64,000 nucleotides of DNA from Pseudoneobacillus rhizosphaerae (GCF_917563885.1 NZ_CAKJTG010000002.1:205426-269425), one strand, 5' to 3'. Shown: positions 24,934 through 35,120, numbered from the stretch's first letter. Notes: generated by a model not told the origin, from the letters alone. Numbers and translations: made by a program.

Positions 24934-26592
24934 TTATGTCATACGATAAACTCGAGTTTCATATGGACGCAGCGTCATCACACCAGCCCCAGCGCCCTCA
25001 TCAACAGGATAATTATTTAACAGAAGCTCCGCAAACTGACCCTCATCCACCACAAACTCCGCAACCGACTTCGTTAAGTTGGACATAACCAGCACCTTAC
25101 CGTCATCCCCACTCCGCGTATAAGCGTAGACCTGGGGATGATCCTCATCAACCAGATCATAAATCCCGTACGTAAACACCTGATTTTCTTTCTTAAGACG
25201 AATCATTTTTTTATAAAAAGAAAGGACAGATTCTGCATCGTTCTCTTGCTTGCCAACATTAATTTGTACGTAGTTCGGATTGACCTTCATCCAAGGGGTA
25301 CCGGTTGTAAAACCAGCATTCGCATCCGTTGACCATTGCATTGGAGTTCGGCTATTATCACGAGCGGACGCCCAAATAATTTCCATAATCTCTTCATGTG
25401 GTACACCAGCTTCTCTTTTTAAACGATACATATTTTTAACAGCAACATCATCGTAATCATCAATCGAAGGGAACTGAACATTCGTCATACCAATCTCCTG
25501 ACCTTGATAAATAAACGGTGTACCTTGCATTAAGAAGTACATTGCTGCCATCGAAGTTGCACTTTGATACCAGTATTCCTCATCATTTCCCCAAGTCGAA
25601 ACCACTCTTGACTTGTCATGATTTTCAATAAATAACGCATTCCAGCCATTGTTTTCAAGACCCTTTTGCCAACGTGTTAACGTCTCTTTTAAACCCAAAA
25701 CATCTAGCTCTTTTTTCTTTTCCGCATCCCATAAATCCAAATGCTCAAATTGGAAGACCATATTCATTTTACCCTCGTCTTCGCCAACCCAAAGGTGAGC
25801 ATCCTCGGTTTTAACTCCATTCGCTTCGCCAACGGTCATCACATCATATTTCGCGTATGTCTCGTCGTTAAATTCCTGCAAAAATTCATGAATGCCTTCC
25901 TGATTCATGTGCATCTCAAACGATGAAACGTATTTCTCATTTTTCGGATTAGGCATATCAGGTAAACCTGGACGTTTTTTAATATGACTAATTGCATCAA
26001 TCCGGAACCCATCAATCCCTTTATCCAACCACCATCTCATCATTTCATAAATGGCCTGGCGAACCTCTGGATTTTCCCAGTTTAGATCCGGTTGTTTCAC
26101 AGAGAAAAGATGCATATAGTACTGGTCAGTTTTTTCATCGTATTCCCAGGCTGAGCCACCAAAAATACTTTCCCAATTGTTCGGTTCCGCTCCGTCCTTC
26201 CCATCGCGCCAAATATACCAATCACGTTTCGGAGAATCCTTCGAAGAACGTGATTCCACAAACCACTGATGCTCGTCGCTTGTATGGTTCGGAACAAGGT
26301 CAATAATCAGCTTCATCCCACGTGCATGAACTTCTTTTAACAGCTGATCAAAATCGGCCATCGTTCCAAATTCCGCCATAATATCTTGGTAATCTGAAAT
26401 ATCATAGCCATTATCATCATTTGGCGATTTGTACATCGGACAAATCCAAATTACATCAATTCCTAGCTCTTTTATATAATCTAAACGCTGAATAATCCCC
26501 TGTAAGTCACCAATTCCATCACCATTCGAATCCTGAAAGCTGCGTGGATAGATTTGATAGCCCACCGCTTCCTTCCACCATATCTTTTTCAT
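24934..26592 (-). CDS. GH13 alpha-glucosidase / oligo-1,6-glucosidase
   Basis: A 552-residue cytoplasmic glycoside hydrolase. GH13 regions are all present: DLVPNHTSDEHQW (region I); GFRIDAISH with the catalytic nucleophile Asp (region II); TVGEANG with the general acid/base Glu (region III); FIENHDKSR with the transition-state Asp (region IV). QPDLNWENPEVR is typical of subfamily 31 oligo-1,6- and alpha-glucosidases. The Val in DLVPNHT-type region I and the calcium-site-like DSNGDGIGDLQG are also family features. It would release glucose from isomalto- or malto-oligosaccharides; which is preferred cannot be read here. No transporter or regulator gene is adjacent. A LacI-type operator lies about 45 bases upstream, suggesting sugar-dependent repression. 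Confidence 0.95.
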   Translation of the reverse strand: MKKIWWKEAVGYQIYPRSFQDSNGDGIGDLQGIIQRLDYIKELGIDVIWICPMYKSPNDDNGYDISDYQDIMAEFGTMADFDQLLKEVHARGMKLIIDLVPNHTSDEHQWFVESRSSKDSPKRDWYIWRDGKDGAEPNNWESIFGGSAWEYDEKTDQYYMHLFSVKQPDLNWENPEVRQAIYEMMRWWLDKGIDGFRIDAISHIKKRPGLPDMPNPKNEKYVSSFEMHMNQEGIHEFLQEFNDETYAKYDVMTVGEANGVKTEDAHLWVGEDEGKMNMVFQFEHLDLWDAEKKKELDVLGLKETLTRWQKGLENNGWNALFIENHDKSRVVSTWGNDEEYWYQSATSMAAMYFLMQGTPFIYQGQEIGMTNVQFPSIDDYDDVAVKNMYRLKREAGVPHEEIMEIIWASARDNSRTPMQWSTDANAGFTTGTPWMKVNPNYVQINVGKQENDAESVLSFYKKMIRLKKENQVFTYGIYDLVDEDHPQVYAYTRSGDDGKVLVMSNLTKSVAEFVVDEGQFAELLLNNYPVDEGAGAGVMTLRPYETRVYRMT

Positions 26593-26634
26593 CTATTTTC
26601 CCTCATTATTCGTATATTTTTATTTAGTATGGCT

Positions 26635-26652
26635 TGCGCAAGCGATTGCACA
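26635..26652. promoter_or_regulatory. Putative LacI-family (MalR/CcpA-like) operator
   Basis: The core GCAAGCGATTGC (26638-26649) is a near-perfect palindrome around a central CG, extended by TG..CA at the flanks. This is the classic LacI/GalR-family operator layout. It is 45-60 bp upstream of the alpha-glucosidase start. Whether MalR-type or CcpA binds cannot be decided; it is only a moderate match to cre. An overlapping 10-bp palindrome CTTGCGCAAG begins at 26633. Confidence 0.5.
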
Positions 26653-26730
26653 TGCGTATATGTTAGTAGTTTACCCTTTCAATGTTTATTTTTCAATTAT
26701 TTTCATTCTGGAAAAGGGTTAGGAAATGCA

Positions 26731-26824
26731 TTTAATCGCCAGTTTTCACAGTTTAATCGCCTGAAACTCGAATTTAATCGCCTATTTTTAGCCTTTAATC
26801 GCCTAATAATCTATTTTAATCGCC
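26731..26824. repeat. Intergenic array, TTTAATCGCC core every 21 bp
   Basis: Five exact copies of TTTAATCGCC begin at 26731, 26752, 26773, 26794 and 26815, an invariant 21-bp step. Spacers are not conserved. Located between the alpha-glucosidase start and the end of the upstream subtilase gene. The rest of this 318-bp gap holds the operator at 26635-26652 and the terminator at 26868-26903. Confidence 0.9.
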
Positions 26825-26867
26825 TACTACCTTTTTCTAACCAAAAAGGGAACTTTTATTTTACGAA

Positions 26868-26903
26868 TCAAAAAAGCTGACCCAAAGTAATCTGAGTCAG
26901 CCA
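26868..26903 (-). terminator. Terminator of the second SLH subtilase
   Basis: On the minus strand GGCTGACTC, a loop, GGGTCAGC, then T6. It is about 10 bases after the stop codon at 26912. Confidence 0.83.
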
Positions 26904-26911
26904 TTATACTA

Positions 26912-29374
26912 TTATTGAAACCAAGCTTGATAATATCGAGAAACCGCTACAGCAAAGTCCCCACGAGTCACATTTTTCGCCGGTGAAAAAGCGGCTTCCA
27001 CTGTTGGCTGTAAATCATATGGCCCTTGTTTCACACTAAATGTTGCATTCAAAATGTTTAAATCTAAAGCTACCTGAACATAGCCTTTTAAATGAGCCGG
27101 TATGCTCGGTGCATCCTTAACCAAAATTCGGCTATCCTTGTATTGAACGGTTACATTTCCGGAAAATGCTTGGGCTTGGGATTGTAATCCTAGTGCCTGC
27201 ACAAGTGAATAAGCAAGCTCCGCACGAGTGACTACACTATCAGAGCCGAACGTTCCATCCGATTTAAGCAACATGACGCCATTATCCGTTTGCGAATGGT
27301 TGCGAATTGACGCCCCCTTTGCTAAAACAGCTTGAACGAATGGAACATCAGCCCCGTTCACACCACTTAATGTAGTAGCACTCTTTGCCTGACGAACCCC
27401 TGTCCCCATTACTAAATACTTAGCTAACTCCTTGCGCAGTAAATTTTGACCAGGTTTAAAGGTACCATCGCTATAACCGTCTACTAATCTTTCATTTACG
27501 GCCATTTTAATTGCCTCTGCAGCTGGATGTCCCGCAATATCATTCAAACCTGAAAAACCGCTTACCCTTGAAAAAGAAAGGGTACCGTTCACTGTTTCAG
27601 GAAAAGCCAAACCAACTGGATTTAACTCATTACCTTTTAAGCCCCTTATTTCAGCCTTCCACACTCCTGCAGTTGGAGAATTAACGGAAACGGTACGATC
27701 ATAATAAAGGGGGAAAAGTAAGCTAACACCTGAACTGTACTCGGTACCATCTGGGGCAATCAAGACAAGATTAATTGGATTTCCAGTTTGGCCCAGTAAT
27801 CCAGCTCCATCCACTCTGGCAGTTAGCTGGGAAAGCCCGCTACTTACCTCAAATGAATATTGATTACTAGAAAGTGTGACCGGATTATACACTACCTGAA
27901 ACGGAATTCGGTCAACCGTTGAATCGGCATTGCTATGAAATGTTTGATTGGCATTGACAGTGGAACCGTACTTTGTACCAAACATTACCGATTCTATAGC
28001 TGCATAAGCGTTAATATATCCTGTTCCAACCTCCCACGTTTCATAGCCTGGCATATTGGTAGCCGTATCTTGTAAAACTTGCTTGATTTCATCTGGCGAA
28101 AGTTCAGGCTTCGCCTCTAGTAATAGAGCAACAATTCCAGCAGCATGTGGCGTTGCCATCGAAGTTCCACTCATGGACGTATAAAAGGGTAGATAAGCCG
28201 GTTCAATTAATTCAGCATCTGCTTGAATTGCTAAGCTTGAAACTGGCCCCAACACACGAGTAGATATAATATCCACTCCTGGTGCAACAACCGTTGGTCG
28301 ATCCTCCCAATTCCAGACCTTGCCATCCATTTCAAATGTCCCACCTACACCCTTTGTTCCACGAGAGGAAAAGTCTGCTAATGATCCATCCTTTTCTCCT
28401 GCTCCAATCGAAATCACCCAAGGGGCCTTTGCATAAGGATTATGAGTATTTTCACCGGGGCCTTCATTACCTGCAGCGAATAAAACCGTAATTCCACGGT
28501 CATAAGCTTCTTTACTAGCGACATTAATCGGGTTATTTGGATCAAAATCCCCTGATGAACCCCAAGAGTTTGTAATTACACGAATGTTATAACGTGCTTG
28601 GTTGGCAATTGCATAGTCAAATCCACCAATTCCATCTAAAACGAACAATGCCGCTCCAGAACCATATCCAATTAGATCTGCACCGGGAGCCACACCTTCA
28701 TACTTTCCACCCGACATTGCCCCAGTGCCACCAACTGTCCCAGCAACATGTGTCCCATGGCCAGAATTTGTATCTGTATTTACAACATTCTCCAAATAGG
28801 TAACGGGCAATAAACTAGGTTCTAAGGCGTTTAAATTAGTGGAGGCCATAACATTTTGGACAAGATTCTTTCCAAATTCAATATCCTTATGGGTACCGTC
28901 TACTCCACTATCGTTCACGACTACACCTACACCTTTACCTGACAGTGGAAATCCACCATTTGCCTTCTGGAACACAGAATCTGTTCTAGCCTTATCCACA
29001 CCTGTTAGGGCAGTAGCATCATAGTTATAGTATTCTAGTTTTTTATTTAAATAGACTGACTTAATACCCGGTGAGCTTGCTAAAGCTTTCACTTGCTCCT
29101 TTGTCGCTAATACTCCAGCGATTGGTAATGTTTTCATCGTTACACCTGTTTTAATACCTATCGACTTTAGCAACTCTAACTGACTGCTAGTTGGTGCTTT
29201 ATTCCCATCAAATGTGACAATGACCTGCTGTGGCACTAACGTTTTTTCTAAGGCTACCAACAGCTCAGCATCCACTGTAGCCGTTTGTGACTGGGCTTTT
29301 ACCATTGACATACCAGCAAACAACGGTGTTAACAGTAACAAAGTACTAAAAAATATAGCCATTATTCTTTTCAA
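26912..29374 (-). CDS. SLH-domain subtilisin-like serine protease
   Basis: 820 residues. Signal peptide (about 1-27, ending MVKAQS), I9-like propeptide with PQQVIVTFDG and GVLATKEQV, catalytic Asp155 (VNDSGVDGTH), His206 (SGHGTHVAG) and Ser405 (SGTSMATPHAAG), oxyanion Asn in AAGNEG. After the catalytic domain (to about 465) comes a beta domain of about 130 residues and a C-terminal region with three SLH-like motifs (DIAGHPAAEAIKMAVNERLV; a middle one; YVQVALDLNILNA). Wall-anchored exoprotease. It is a close paralogue of the gene at 29582-32050, sharing domain order and length. ATG 29374 preceded by AAAGGAGGAAGG. Each copy has its own terminator, so they are separate units. Confidence 0.94.
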   Translation of the reverse strand: MKRIMAIFFSTLLLLTPLFAGMSMVKAQSQTATVDAELLVALEKTLVPQQVIVTFDGNKAPTSSQLELLKSIGIKTGVTMKTLPIAGVLATKEQVKALASSPGIKSVYLNKKLEYYNYDATALTGVDKARTDSVFQKANGGFPLSGKGVGVVVNDSGVDGTHKDIEFGKNLVQNVMASTNLNALEPSLLPVTYLENVVNTDTNSGHGTHVAGTVGGTGAMSGGKYEGVAPGADLIGYGSGAALFVLDGIGGFDYAIANQARYNIRVITNSWGSSGDFDPNNPINVASKEAYDRGITVLFAAGNEGPGENTHNPYAKAPWVISIGAGEKDGSLADFSSRGTKGVGGTFEMDGKVWNWEDRPTVVAPGVDIISTRVLGPVSSLAIQADAELIEPAYLPFYTSMSGTSMATPHAAGIVALLLEAKPELSPDEIKQVLQDTATNMPGYETWEVGTGYINAYAAIESVMFGTKYGSTVNANQTFHSNADSTVDRIPFQVVYNPVTLSSNQYSFEVSSGLSQLTARVDGAGLLGQTGNPINLVLIAPDGTEYSSGVSLLFPLYYDRTVSVNSPTAGVWKAEIRGLKGNELNPVGLAFPETVNGTLSFSRVSGFSGLNDIAGHPAAEAIKMAVNERLVDGYSDGTFKPGQNLLRKELAKYLVMGTGVRQAKSATTLSGVNGADVPFVQAVLAKGASIRNHSQTDNGVMLLKSDGTFGSDSVVTRAELAYSLVQALGLQSQAQAFSGNVTVQYKDSRILVKDAPSIPAHLKGYVQVALDLNILNATFSVKQGPYDLQPTVEAAFSPAKNVTRGDFAVAVSRYYQAWFQ

Positions 29375-29535
29375 ATGAACCTTCCTCCTTTGAAAATAAA
29401 CTAAAGTTCTTATTACTATTATCTGAAATTTATGGGTCCGTTCCTATTCCACAAAGGTTATAAATAAGTGTTATGTAGTACTATCTTTCACCTCCTCCAA
29501 AAGGCTTAGAGGAGTAGTACTTATTCATTCTTTAT

Positions 29536-29575
29536 AGAAAAAAACTGATTGCACAATAAAATGCAATCAGTTTTA
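29536..29575 (-). terminator. Terminator of the third SLH subtilase
   Basis: Perfect 13-bp stem AAAACTGATTGCA / TGCAATCAGTTTT (29541-29553 with 29562-29574) with an 8-base loop and T-run on the minus strand. Confidence 0.9.
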
Positions 29576-29581
29576 AATGGA

Positions 29582-32050
29582 TTATTCGGCTTGGTAATTC
29601 GCGTAGTACCTTGTAATCGTAACTGCGTAATCTGCACGTGTAACAGTTCTAGCTGGGTCAAATTTGGCCTTTACCGTCGGAACTAAATCGTAAAGCCCTT
29701 GTTCTACTGAAAAATACGCATTTAAGATATTCATGTCTAATGCTAACTGTACATATCCTCTTAAGGCAGCTGGAATGAGGGCAGAATCTTGAATCGCAAT
29801 ACGTGAATCACCATACTGAACCGTCAACTTTTCAGATGTTCGACTTTTCGCTTCCTTCTCTAATCCCAGTGCTTGAATGAGCGAGTAAGCTAATTGCAAA
29901 CGATCCACCTTTCCCTCTGGTGAGAAGGTACCACTCGTAACAGGAAGGATCACACCGCTCGTTGTTTGCCCTACATCCTTTAAGGCAGAACCTTTGGCTA
30001 TAACTGCTTCTACAAATGGTACGTCATCTGCCCTTACATCAGTAAAGGACTTTAAGCCATCTAAAGGTAAATATTGACGAACCCCAGCTCCCATAACAAG
30101 AAAGCGTGCCAATTCGACGCGTTTCAACGGTTTATCTGGTTCAAAATTTTTAGTGCTTTTACTATCTACTAATCTCTCAGAAACGGCAAGCTTGATGGCT
30201 GATTCAGCCGGGTGGCCAGAAATATCATTTAAACCAGTGTACCCACTTGATTGTTTTAAAACTATCTCGCCACTAACTGTTTCAGGGAGTGCAATTGCTT
30301 TTTGAAGCCCTTCAACAACTAATGTCCATGTGCCTGCCTTTGGATTAACGACTTGAACAGCTCTATCCATATATAAGGGGAAAAGAGCCGAGATCCCGGA
30401 TGAATAGCGAATTCCATCTGGACCAATTAAGGATAAATTCAAAGTATTTCCTGTTGTTCCTAAAATACCCACAGCATTGAATTTTGCAACAAGTTCTGTT
30501 TGTCCATCACCAACTGTAAAGGTAGTTTGGTTCGAACTTGTTATGAGAGGGTTGTAATTAATTGTGAAGGACTGCTTGTTTTCAACCATTTTCGCAGCTG
30601 CTTGAAAAGTTTGATTGGTATTTAATGTATTGCCATAGTCTCTTTGATTAAAGGCTGCATCGACTGCCGCATATGCGTTCACATAACCAGCCCCTACTTC
30701 CCAATCCTCATAGCCTGGCATATTGGTGGCAGTATCTTGTAAAATCTGCTTCACTTCAAGCGGTGATAAACCTGGATTCGCATCTAGCAATAAGGCAACA
30801 ACCCCAGCTACATGTGGAGCCGCCATCGACGTCCCGCTCATTGTTGTATAATAAGGGATATAAGCAGGTGGGATATTTGCGACATCATCTGGTGCGCCTA
30901 AAGCAGCAACAGGGGCAATAACTCTCGTTGAAACAATGGCTTCACCAGGTGACGTAACGGTAGGTTTATCCACCCAATTCCACTCCACTCCATCAACTGT
31001 AACCGTACCACCCTTATCTTTTACACCTCTTGAAGAAAAATCAGCTAGCTTTCCTTGTTTTGTTCCAGCCGCAACGGTAATCACCCAAGGTGCCTTTTTA
31101 TAATTACCCGAAATCGTTGAATCGGTTGGACCTGAATTTCCGGCAGAGAACACAGTCACGATTCCACGGTCATAAAGAGCCTTTGTGGCTACATTGATAG
31201 GATTAAACGGGTCAAAGTCGGTACTAGAATCACTAGTATCACCCCAAGAGTTTGTAATAACGCGAATATTGTATTGGGCTTGATGTGTTAATGCATACTC
31301 AAACCCACCTAATGTATCTAACATCGCTACAGCTGCTCCCGACCCATAGCCAATTAAATTAGCTCCTGGTGCAACCCCCTCATATTCCCCACCTGACATT
31401 GCTCCGGTACCACCAACAATTCCCGTGACATGTGTCCCATGCCCAGAGCTCGTATCCGTATTTGGAACATTTTCAATGTAAGAAATCGGTAATAGTTCAC
31501 TTTGAGCATTTAAATTTGTCGCACCCAAAACATTTTGTACAAGGTGAGAGCCAAATTCATGGTCTTTATGTGTGCCATCGACACCACTGTCATTAATAAC
31601 GACACCAACACCTGCTCCTGATACTGGTAAACCACCATTTGCTTGACGGAAAGTGTCTTCTGTACGAAGTCGGTCAACTCCTGTTAATTCTGTCGCTTCT
31701 TTGTTTTCATACTTTAAAGGCTTATTGTAATAAATAGATAAAACATTTTCGTTCTTTGCAAGCTCCTCTACTTGAGCTTTAGTCGCTAATACTCCAGCAA
31801 TCGGTAATTCGTTAAAAACGACCCCTTTCTTTAGTCCTACTGTCTCTAACAAATTTAACCGATCTGAAGATTCTTTTTTAAACGTTACAATTACCTGTTG
31901 TGGTGTGACTAAATCAGTAAATCTCTTCACTAATTCTGTATCAATAACTGCAACTGTTGTCGTGGCGTTAACTGAATGATATGGAACAATACAACTAAGA
32001 ACTGATCCAAGAGTCAAAAAAATTGACAGCAATATGGCCCGTATTTTCAT
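29582..32050 (-). CDS. SLH-domain subtilisin-like serine protease, tandem paralogue
   Basis: 822 residues with the same layout as the gene at 26912: signal peptide (about 1-30), propeptide, Asp154 (INDSGVDGTH), His204 (SGHGTHVTG), Ser408 (SGTSMAAPHVAG), oxyanion Asn in SAGNSG, beta domain and C-terminal SLH-like motifs beginning DISGHPAESAIKLAVSERLV. The two proteins are alike over their whole length, most strongly in the catalytic core, and less so in the SLH part. A tandem gene duplication followed by divergence is the simplest reading. ATG 32050 with an AGGGAGG-type RBS. A Cys near residue 20 in the signal peptide is not followed by a clear lipobox, so it is not called a lipoprotein. Confidence 0.94.
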   Translation of the reverse strand: MKIRAILLSIFLTLGSVLSCIVPYHSVNATTTVAVIDTELVKRFTDLVTPQQVIVTFKKESSDRLNLLETVGLKKGVVFNELPIAGVLATKAQVEELAKNENVLSIYYNKPLKYENKEATELTGVDRLRTEDTFRQANGGLPVSGAGVGVVINDSGVDGTHKDHEFGSHLVQNVLGATNLNAQSELLPISYIENVPNTDTSSGHGTHVTGIVGGTGAMSGGEYEGVAPGANLIGYGSGAAVAMLDTLGGFEYALTHQAQYNIRVITNSWGDTSDSSTDFDPFNPINVATKALYDRGIVTVFSAGNSGPTDSTISGNYKKAPWVITVAAGTKQGKLADFSSRGVKDKGGTVTVDGVEWNWVDKPTVTSPGEAIVSTRVIAPVAALGAPDDVANIPPAYIPYYTTMSGTSMAAPHVAGVVALLLDANPGLSPLEVKQILQDTATNMPGYEDWEVGAGYVNAYAAVDAAFNQRDYGNTLNTNQTFQAAAKMVENKQSFTINYNPLITSSNQTTFTVGDGQTELVAKFNAVGILGTTGNTLNLSLIGPDGIRYSSGISALFPLYMDRAVQVVNPKAGTWTLVVEGLQKAIALPETVSGEIVLKQSSGYTGLNDISGHPAESAIKLAVSERLVDSKSTKNFEPDKPLKRVELARFLVMGAGVRQYLPLDGLKSFTDVRADDVPFVEAVIAKGSALKDVGQTTSGVILPVTSGTFSPEGKVDRLQLAYSLIQALGLEKEAKSRTSEKLTVQYGDSRIAIQDSALIPAALRGYVQLALDMNILNAYFSVEQGLYDLVPTVKAKFDPARTVTRADYAVTITRYYANYQAE

Positions 32051-32220
32051 AGAAAATTCCTCCCTATTCCTTTCTTTTCATTATTGCACTAATTAGAAGG
32101 AGGGCCAATTCTACAGAGGCTATATCTTACTTAAGCAAATGTACTATTTTAGAATATAACTTTAGTAGTATAGGTAGAGTTTTTATATAAATTTGCTATT
32201 TTTTAAGATTAACCCCCCTC

Positions 32221-32251
32221 TAAAAAAATAAAACCCCCTAAAAAGGAGGCC
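32221..32251 (-). terminator. Probable terminator of the two-component operon
   Basis: On the minus strand CCTCCTTTTTAGGGGG, a short G/C stem with T5 in the loop, followed by TTTTATTTTTTT. It starts about 10 bases after the response-regulator stop. Confidence 0.7.
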
Positions 32252-32259
32252 TCTAATCT

Positions 32260-32919
32260 CTATGGCAACGGCACTAACTGATTTTGCACCGCATAAATGA
32301 CCACCTGTGAACGACTTTTCACATCTAGCTTTTTAAAAATTTTACTCACATGAATTTTTACCGTTTTATCACTAATAAAAAGACTTTGTGCAATTTCCTT
32401 ATTATTCATCCCTTGCACGAGACAGAGCAGCACTTCCCGTTCTCTCTCGGTCAATAAGGTATCCTTGCTCTCCTTCATTGGCTCTGGAGCCTTATCCGAC
32501 TCTTGGAAACTCAAAAATTTCTTTGTCATCGCCGGATGAATGACAGATTGCCCCTTTACAACAGACCTAATCGCATCGACCACATGTTGGGAAGGAGCAT
32601 CCTTTAATAAATATCCGTCCGCACCTTCGCGAATCGCGGACATAAAGTACTCATCGTGATCATGCATCGTCAGCATGAGAATCTTTATATGGGGGTAACT
32701 CTTCTTAATGAGCCCTGTTACCTCAATCCCGTTTTTATCAGGAATATTAATATCCATTAAGATAACATCAGGTAGACAACCTTCGCCGATCACTTTATCT
32801 AGAGCGTCTACTCCAGAGACTGCTTCAGCCACTACTTCCATATCCTCTTCTAACCCAATAATATTTTTCAAACCATCACGCAGCACAGCATGGTCATCGA
32901 CTAGCATAAGCTTGATCAT
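32260..32919 (-). CDS. NarL/LuxR-type response regulator
   Basis: 219 residues. Receiver domain with acidic pocket VDDH, phosphoacceptor Asp in VILMDINIP, Thr in LMLTMHDHD and Lys in LLKDAPS. C-terminal LuxR HTH with [20 protein letters not shown] and [20 protein letters not shown]. It should be a DNA-binding regulator phosphorylated by the kinase encoded immediately upstream. ATG 32919 has AAGGAGG 8 bases upstream and overlaps the kinase gene by 26 bases. The family resembles LiaR/NreC/DegU types; the target genes are not known from sequence. Confidence 0.95.
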   Translation of the reverse strand: MIKLMLVDDHAVLRDGLKNIIGLEEDMEVVAEAVSGVDALDKVIGEGCLPDVILMDINIPDKNGIEVTGLIKKSYPHIKILMLTMHDHDEYFMSAIREGADGYLLKDAPSQHVVDAIRSVVKGQSVIHPAMTKKFLSFQESDKAPEPMKESKDTLLTEREREVLLCLVQGMNNKEIAQSLFISDKTVKIHVSKIFKKLDVKSRSQVVIYAVQNQLVPLP

Positions 32920-34759
32920 ATTCGCTACCTCCTTCAATTCCCATTCGAGGAACGGTTAAATTAATTTCTGTTCCTTCACCTTCCTTACTATCAATCTGTA
33001 AAGTTGCTTGTATTCTCTCTGCAGATTCATTCATTTGTAAGATTCCGAAATGGGGATGGTTTCGTGCTTGGATCATGGCTTGAAATAGTGAAAAACCTAA
33101 TCCATTATCCTTCACCTTTAATAATATATGTTCACTTTGATAGCTTAATAAAATATCAATAGCACTTGCATTCGCATGCTTTATTGCATTTTGAATACTT
33201 TCTTGAAAAATATCAAAAATAATTTTCTCTACCATTGGACTAAGTGGATATTCTGATCCCCTAGTTTCTAAATGAACTTTTATAGGATGTTCCTTTTGTA
33301 GCAAAGACAAACGGGAATTCATGGCCGACATAAGCCCAACCCTCTCCGTCGGATAAGGACGTAAGGCGTAAATGGATTGGCGGACTTCCTTTAGGCTAAT
33401 TCTCAGCTTTACATTACTTTCTTGAATAAGTTTTAAAGCCTCATCTGGCATTTTTAAAAATTTGCGCTCAGCCGTTTCTAGCTTCATCACAGCGCCTGCC
33501 AATGATTGGGCGACACCATCATGGATATCGCGGGCAATGCGATTTCGTTCCTCTAGAATAAGACGCTTCTCCTGCTCAGCAAATAACATTTTTGTTTTAA
33601 TCACAATGGCTAACTGGTTTGCTAAAGTCGCACCTGATTGAACATCCTCCTCATTAAAGCTTCGCGTCCGACTTCTTCCAAATACAAACATGCCTACAAT
33701 CTCATCTTCCATTAGAAGGGGGGCATATAAACACGACAAAATATCTTTATCAAAGCAATCACCACAAGGACCAGAATCCTTTTTCGTATTATGATAAATC
33801 GTAATTTGCTTCATTTTTTCAAACGTACTGATGGTTGTCCCCGAAAGTGGATTCTGCCTTGTTGTTAAACCCATCGAGAATTTCCTTTTCCACTCTCCAT
33901 CCTCGCAAATCCATAGAATACTCGCATCCACATCAATAAATTCATTTAAGCTATTCTGTAAAAAATAAAGCCATTCTTTTGAAGGCATAATTTTATTTAA
34001 TTCAGAAGACATTTTAAAAAGAGCTTTTAAACGAATCTTTTCCTTCCTAAGACGGACAATACTAGAGCTCAAAAGGGCCAATCCAACCAAGGGAGAGAAG
34101 AAAAAGAAGAAGGAAATGACATCGATTTCGCCACGATTTTGGTTTCCTAAAACATTAAACAAAACTAAATAAATAAAGGAAATGACTAAACTATTTAACT
34201 CTTGAAAGGTTTTTTGCTTCCAGCTAGCCAACGTATAAGGCTGCGGTCGAAGCACAAGGATGATATCAACAATTAGGTTATTTAAAAGATAGAACGGGAA
34301 AATCATGAAGGAAAAGTGAAGAATGCCAGCCACAATTCTAGATGTTTCATCCGTAATAAATAAAGGGAAAAACGTATTCGAGAACCAATTAGCAACTAGT
34401 AAACTGATCACTAGCTGTGCTGGATTAAAAAAAACAATTCTCAGAGGTCTTCTTTTTAAAAGAAAACTAATAAATACGATAATGGCATACACGGAAACAG
34501 CCACTTCAATCCCTTGCATTACATAGATGGCATAGACAATTGGGAAGGAGATCGTTGTAAACCCTCGCCATACAGGCATAGGGAAATATTCAACAACTGC
34601 TAGGAACAGAACTAATAATATAAAAATTGATATATGCTTTGGTTGTTCTAAATGTAAGAACCCGTAGTAAAAAATCGCCGTCCAGCCGATTGCTGAAATG
34701 GAGAGAATAGATAGACGAGCCATTTTCTCCTTCTTTTGCAGCTTTTCTGTATTAGGCAT
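32894..34759 (-). CDS. Membrane sensor histidine kinase with GAF domain (NarL-partner type)
   Basis: About 621 residues. Six to seven TM helices in the first ~220 residues, a GAF domain (about 240-385), a HisKA_3 dimerisation domain with the phospho-His in [17 protein letters not shown], and a HATPase domain with NAIKHANA and VKDNGLGF. The GAF domain carries three close cysteines, GPCGDC and then C about 7 residues later. This could be a metal or redox site, as in oxygen-sensing kinases such as NreB, although the spacing is different; that is inference. The start is ATG 34759, with AGGGGTG 5-6 bases upstream. It is cotranscribed with the response regulator. The adjacent divergent gene has an Fnr site, which would fit redox sensing. 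Confidence 0.9.
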   Translation of the reverse strand: MPNTEKLQKKEKMARLSILSISAIGWTAIFYYGFLHLEQPKHISIFILLVLFLAVVEYFPMPVWRGFTTISFPIVYAIYVMQGIEVAVSVYAIIVFISFLLKRRPLRIVFFNPAQLVISLLVANWFSNTFFPLFITDETSRIVAGILHFSFMIFPFYLLNNLIVDIILVLRPQPYTLASWKQKTFQELNSLVISFIYLVLFNVLGNQNRGEIDVISFFFFFSPLVGLALLSSSIVRLRKEKIRLKALFKMSSELNKIMPSKEWLYFLQNSLNEFIDVDASILWICEDGEWKRKFSMGLTTRQNPLSGTTISTFEKMKQITIYHNTKKDSGPCGDCFDKDILSCLYAPLLMEDEIVGMFVFGRSRTRSFNEEDVQSGATLANQLAIVIKTKMLFAEQEKRLILEERNRIARDIHDGVAQSLAGAVMKLETAERKFLKMPDEALKLIQESNVKLRISLKEVRQSIYALRPYPTERVGLMSAMNSRLSLLQKEHPIKVHLETRGSEYPLSPMVEKIIFDIFQESIQNAIKHANASAIDILLSYQSEHILLKVKDNGLGFSLFQAMIQARNHPHFGILQMNESAERIQATLQIDSKEGEGTEINLTVPRMGIEGGSEYDQAYASR

Positions 34760-34801
34760 CGAATCACCCCTAAGTTTATCTATTTCTAAAAATTCAGTCA
34801 A

Positions 34802-34945
34802 TTAATTTTAGCTGATTAAAACAAAAAAGCCCATCATATAGTTGGCTAACATTTAAAAATAGGACAAATAACCCAGACCGGTCCAATGGTTTTTCACTGA
34901 CCGATACTGGGACAAATCAAGTTGATTTGTTTGTTTTATTATCCC
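34802..34945. other. Nested inverted repeats between divergent genes
   Basis: CCCAG..CGGTC (from 34872) is complementary to GACCG..CTGGG (to 34911), and the perfect palindrome ACAAATCAA-G-TTGATTTGT follows (34912-34930), with T-rich DNA after it. GGACAAAT occurs twice, 48 bp apart (34862 and 34910). No plus-strand gene precedes it, so a terminator role is unclear; it might end antisense or read-through transcripts. The remainder to 35273 holds the Fnr-type site and the radical SAM leader. Confidence 0.5.
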
Positions 34946-35120
34946 TAAAAATTGCCCCCTTGCCAATTCAGCAAAAGGAATATATTGGTTACTACTTTAG
35001 TACTATATTCACCTTTATAATACTTAGCCAGTTTTACGTGATTCGACACATTTCAGAATACCATTATATGGTACGATAATTTTATAAAAAAGATTCTTTT
35101 TACAAAATTGCAAATCAATT

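Noticed and set aside
32894..34801. TTG 34801 as the start of the histidine kinase
   Set aside because: It lacks an RBS; ATG 34759 has AGGGGTG at a proper distance.
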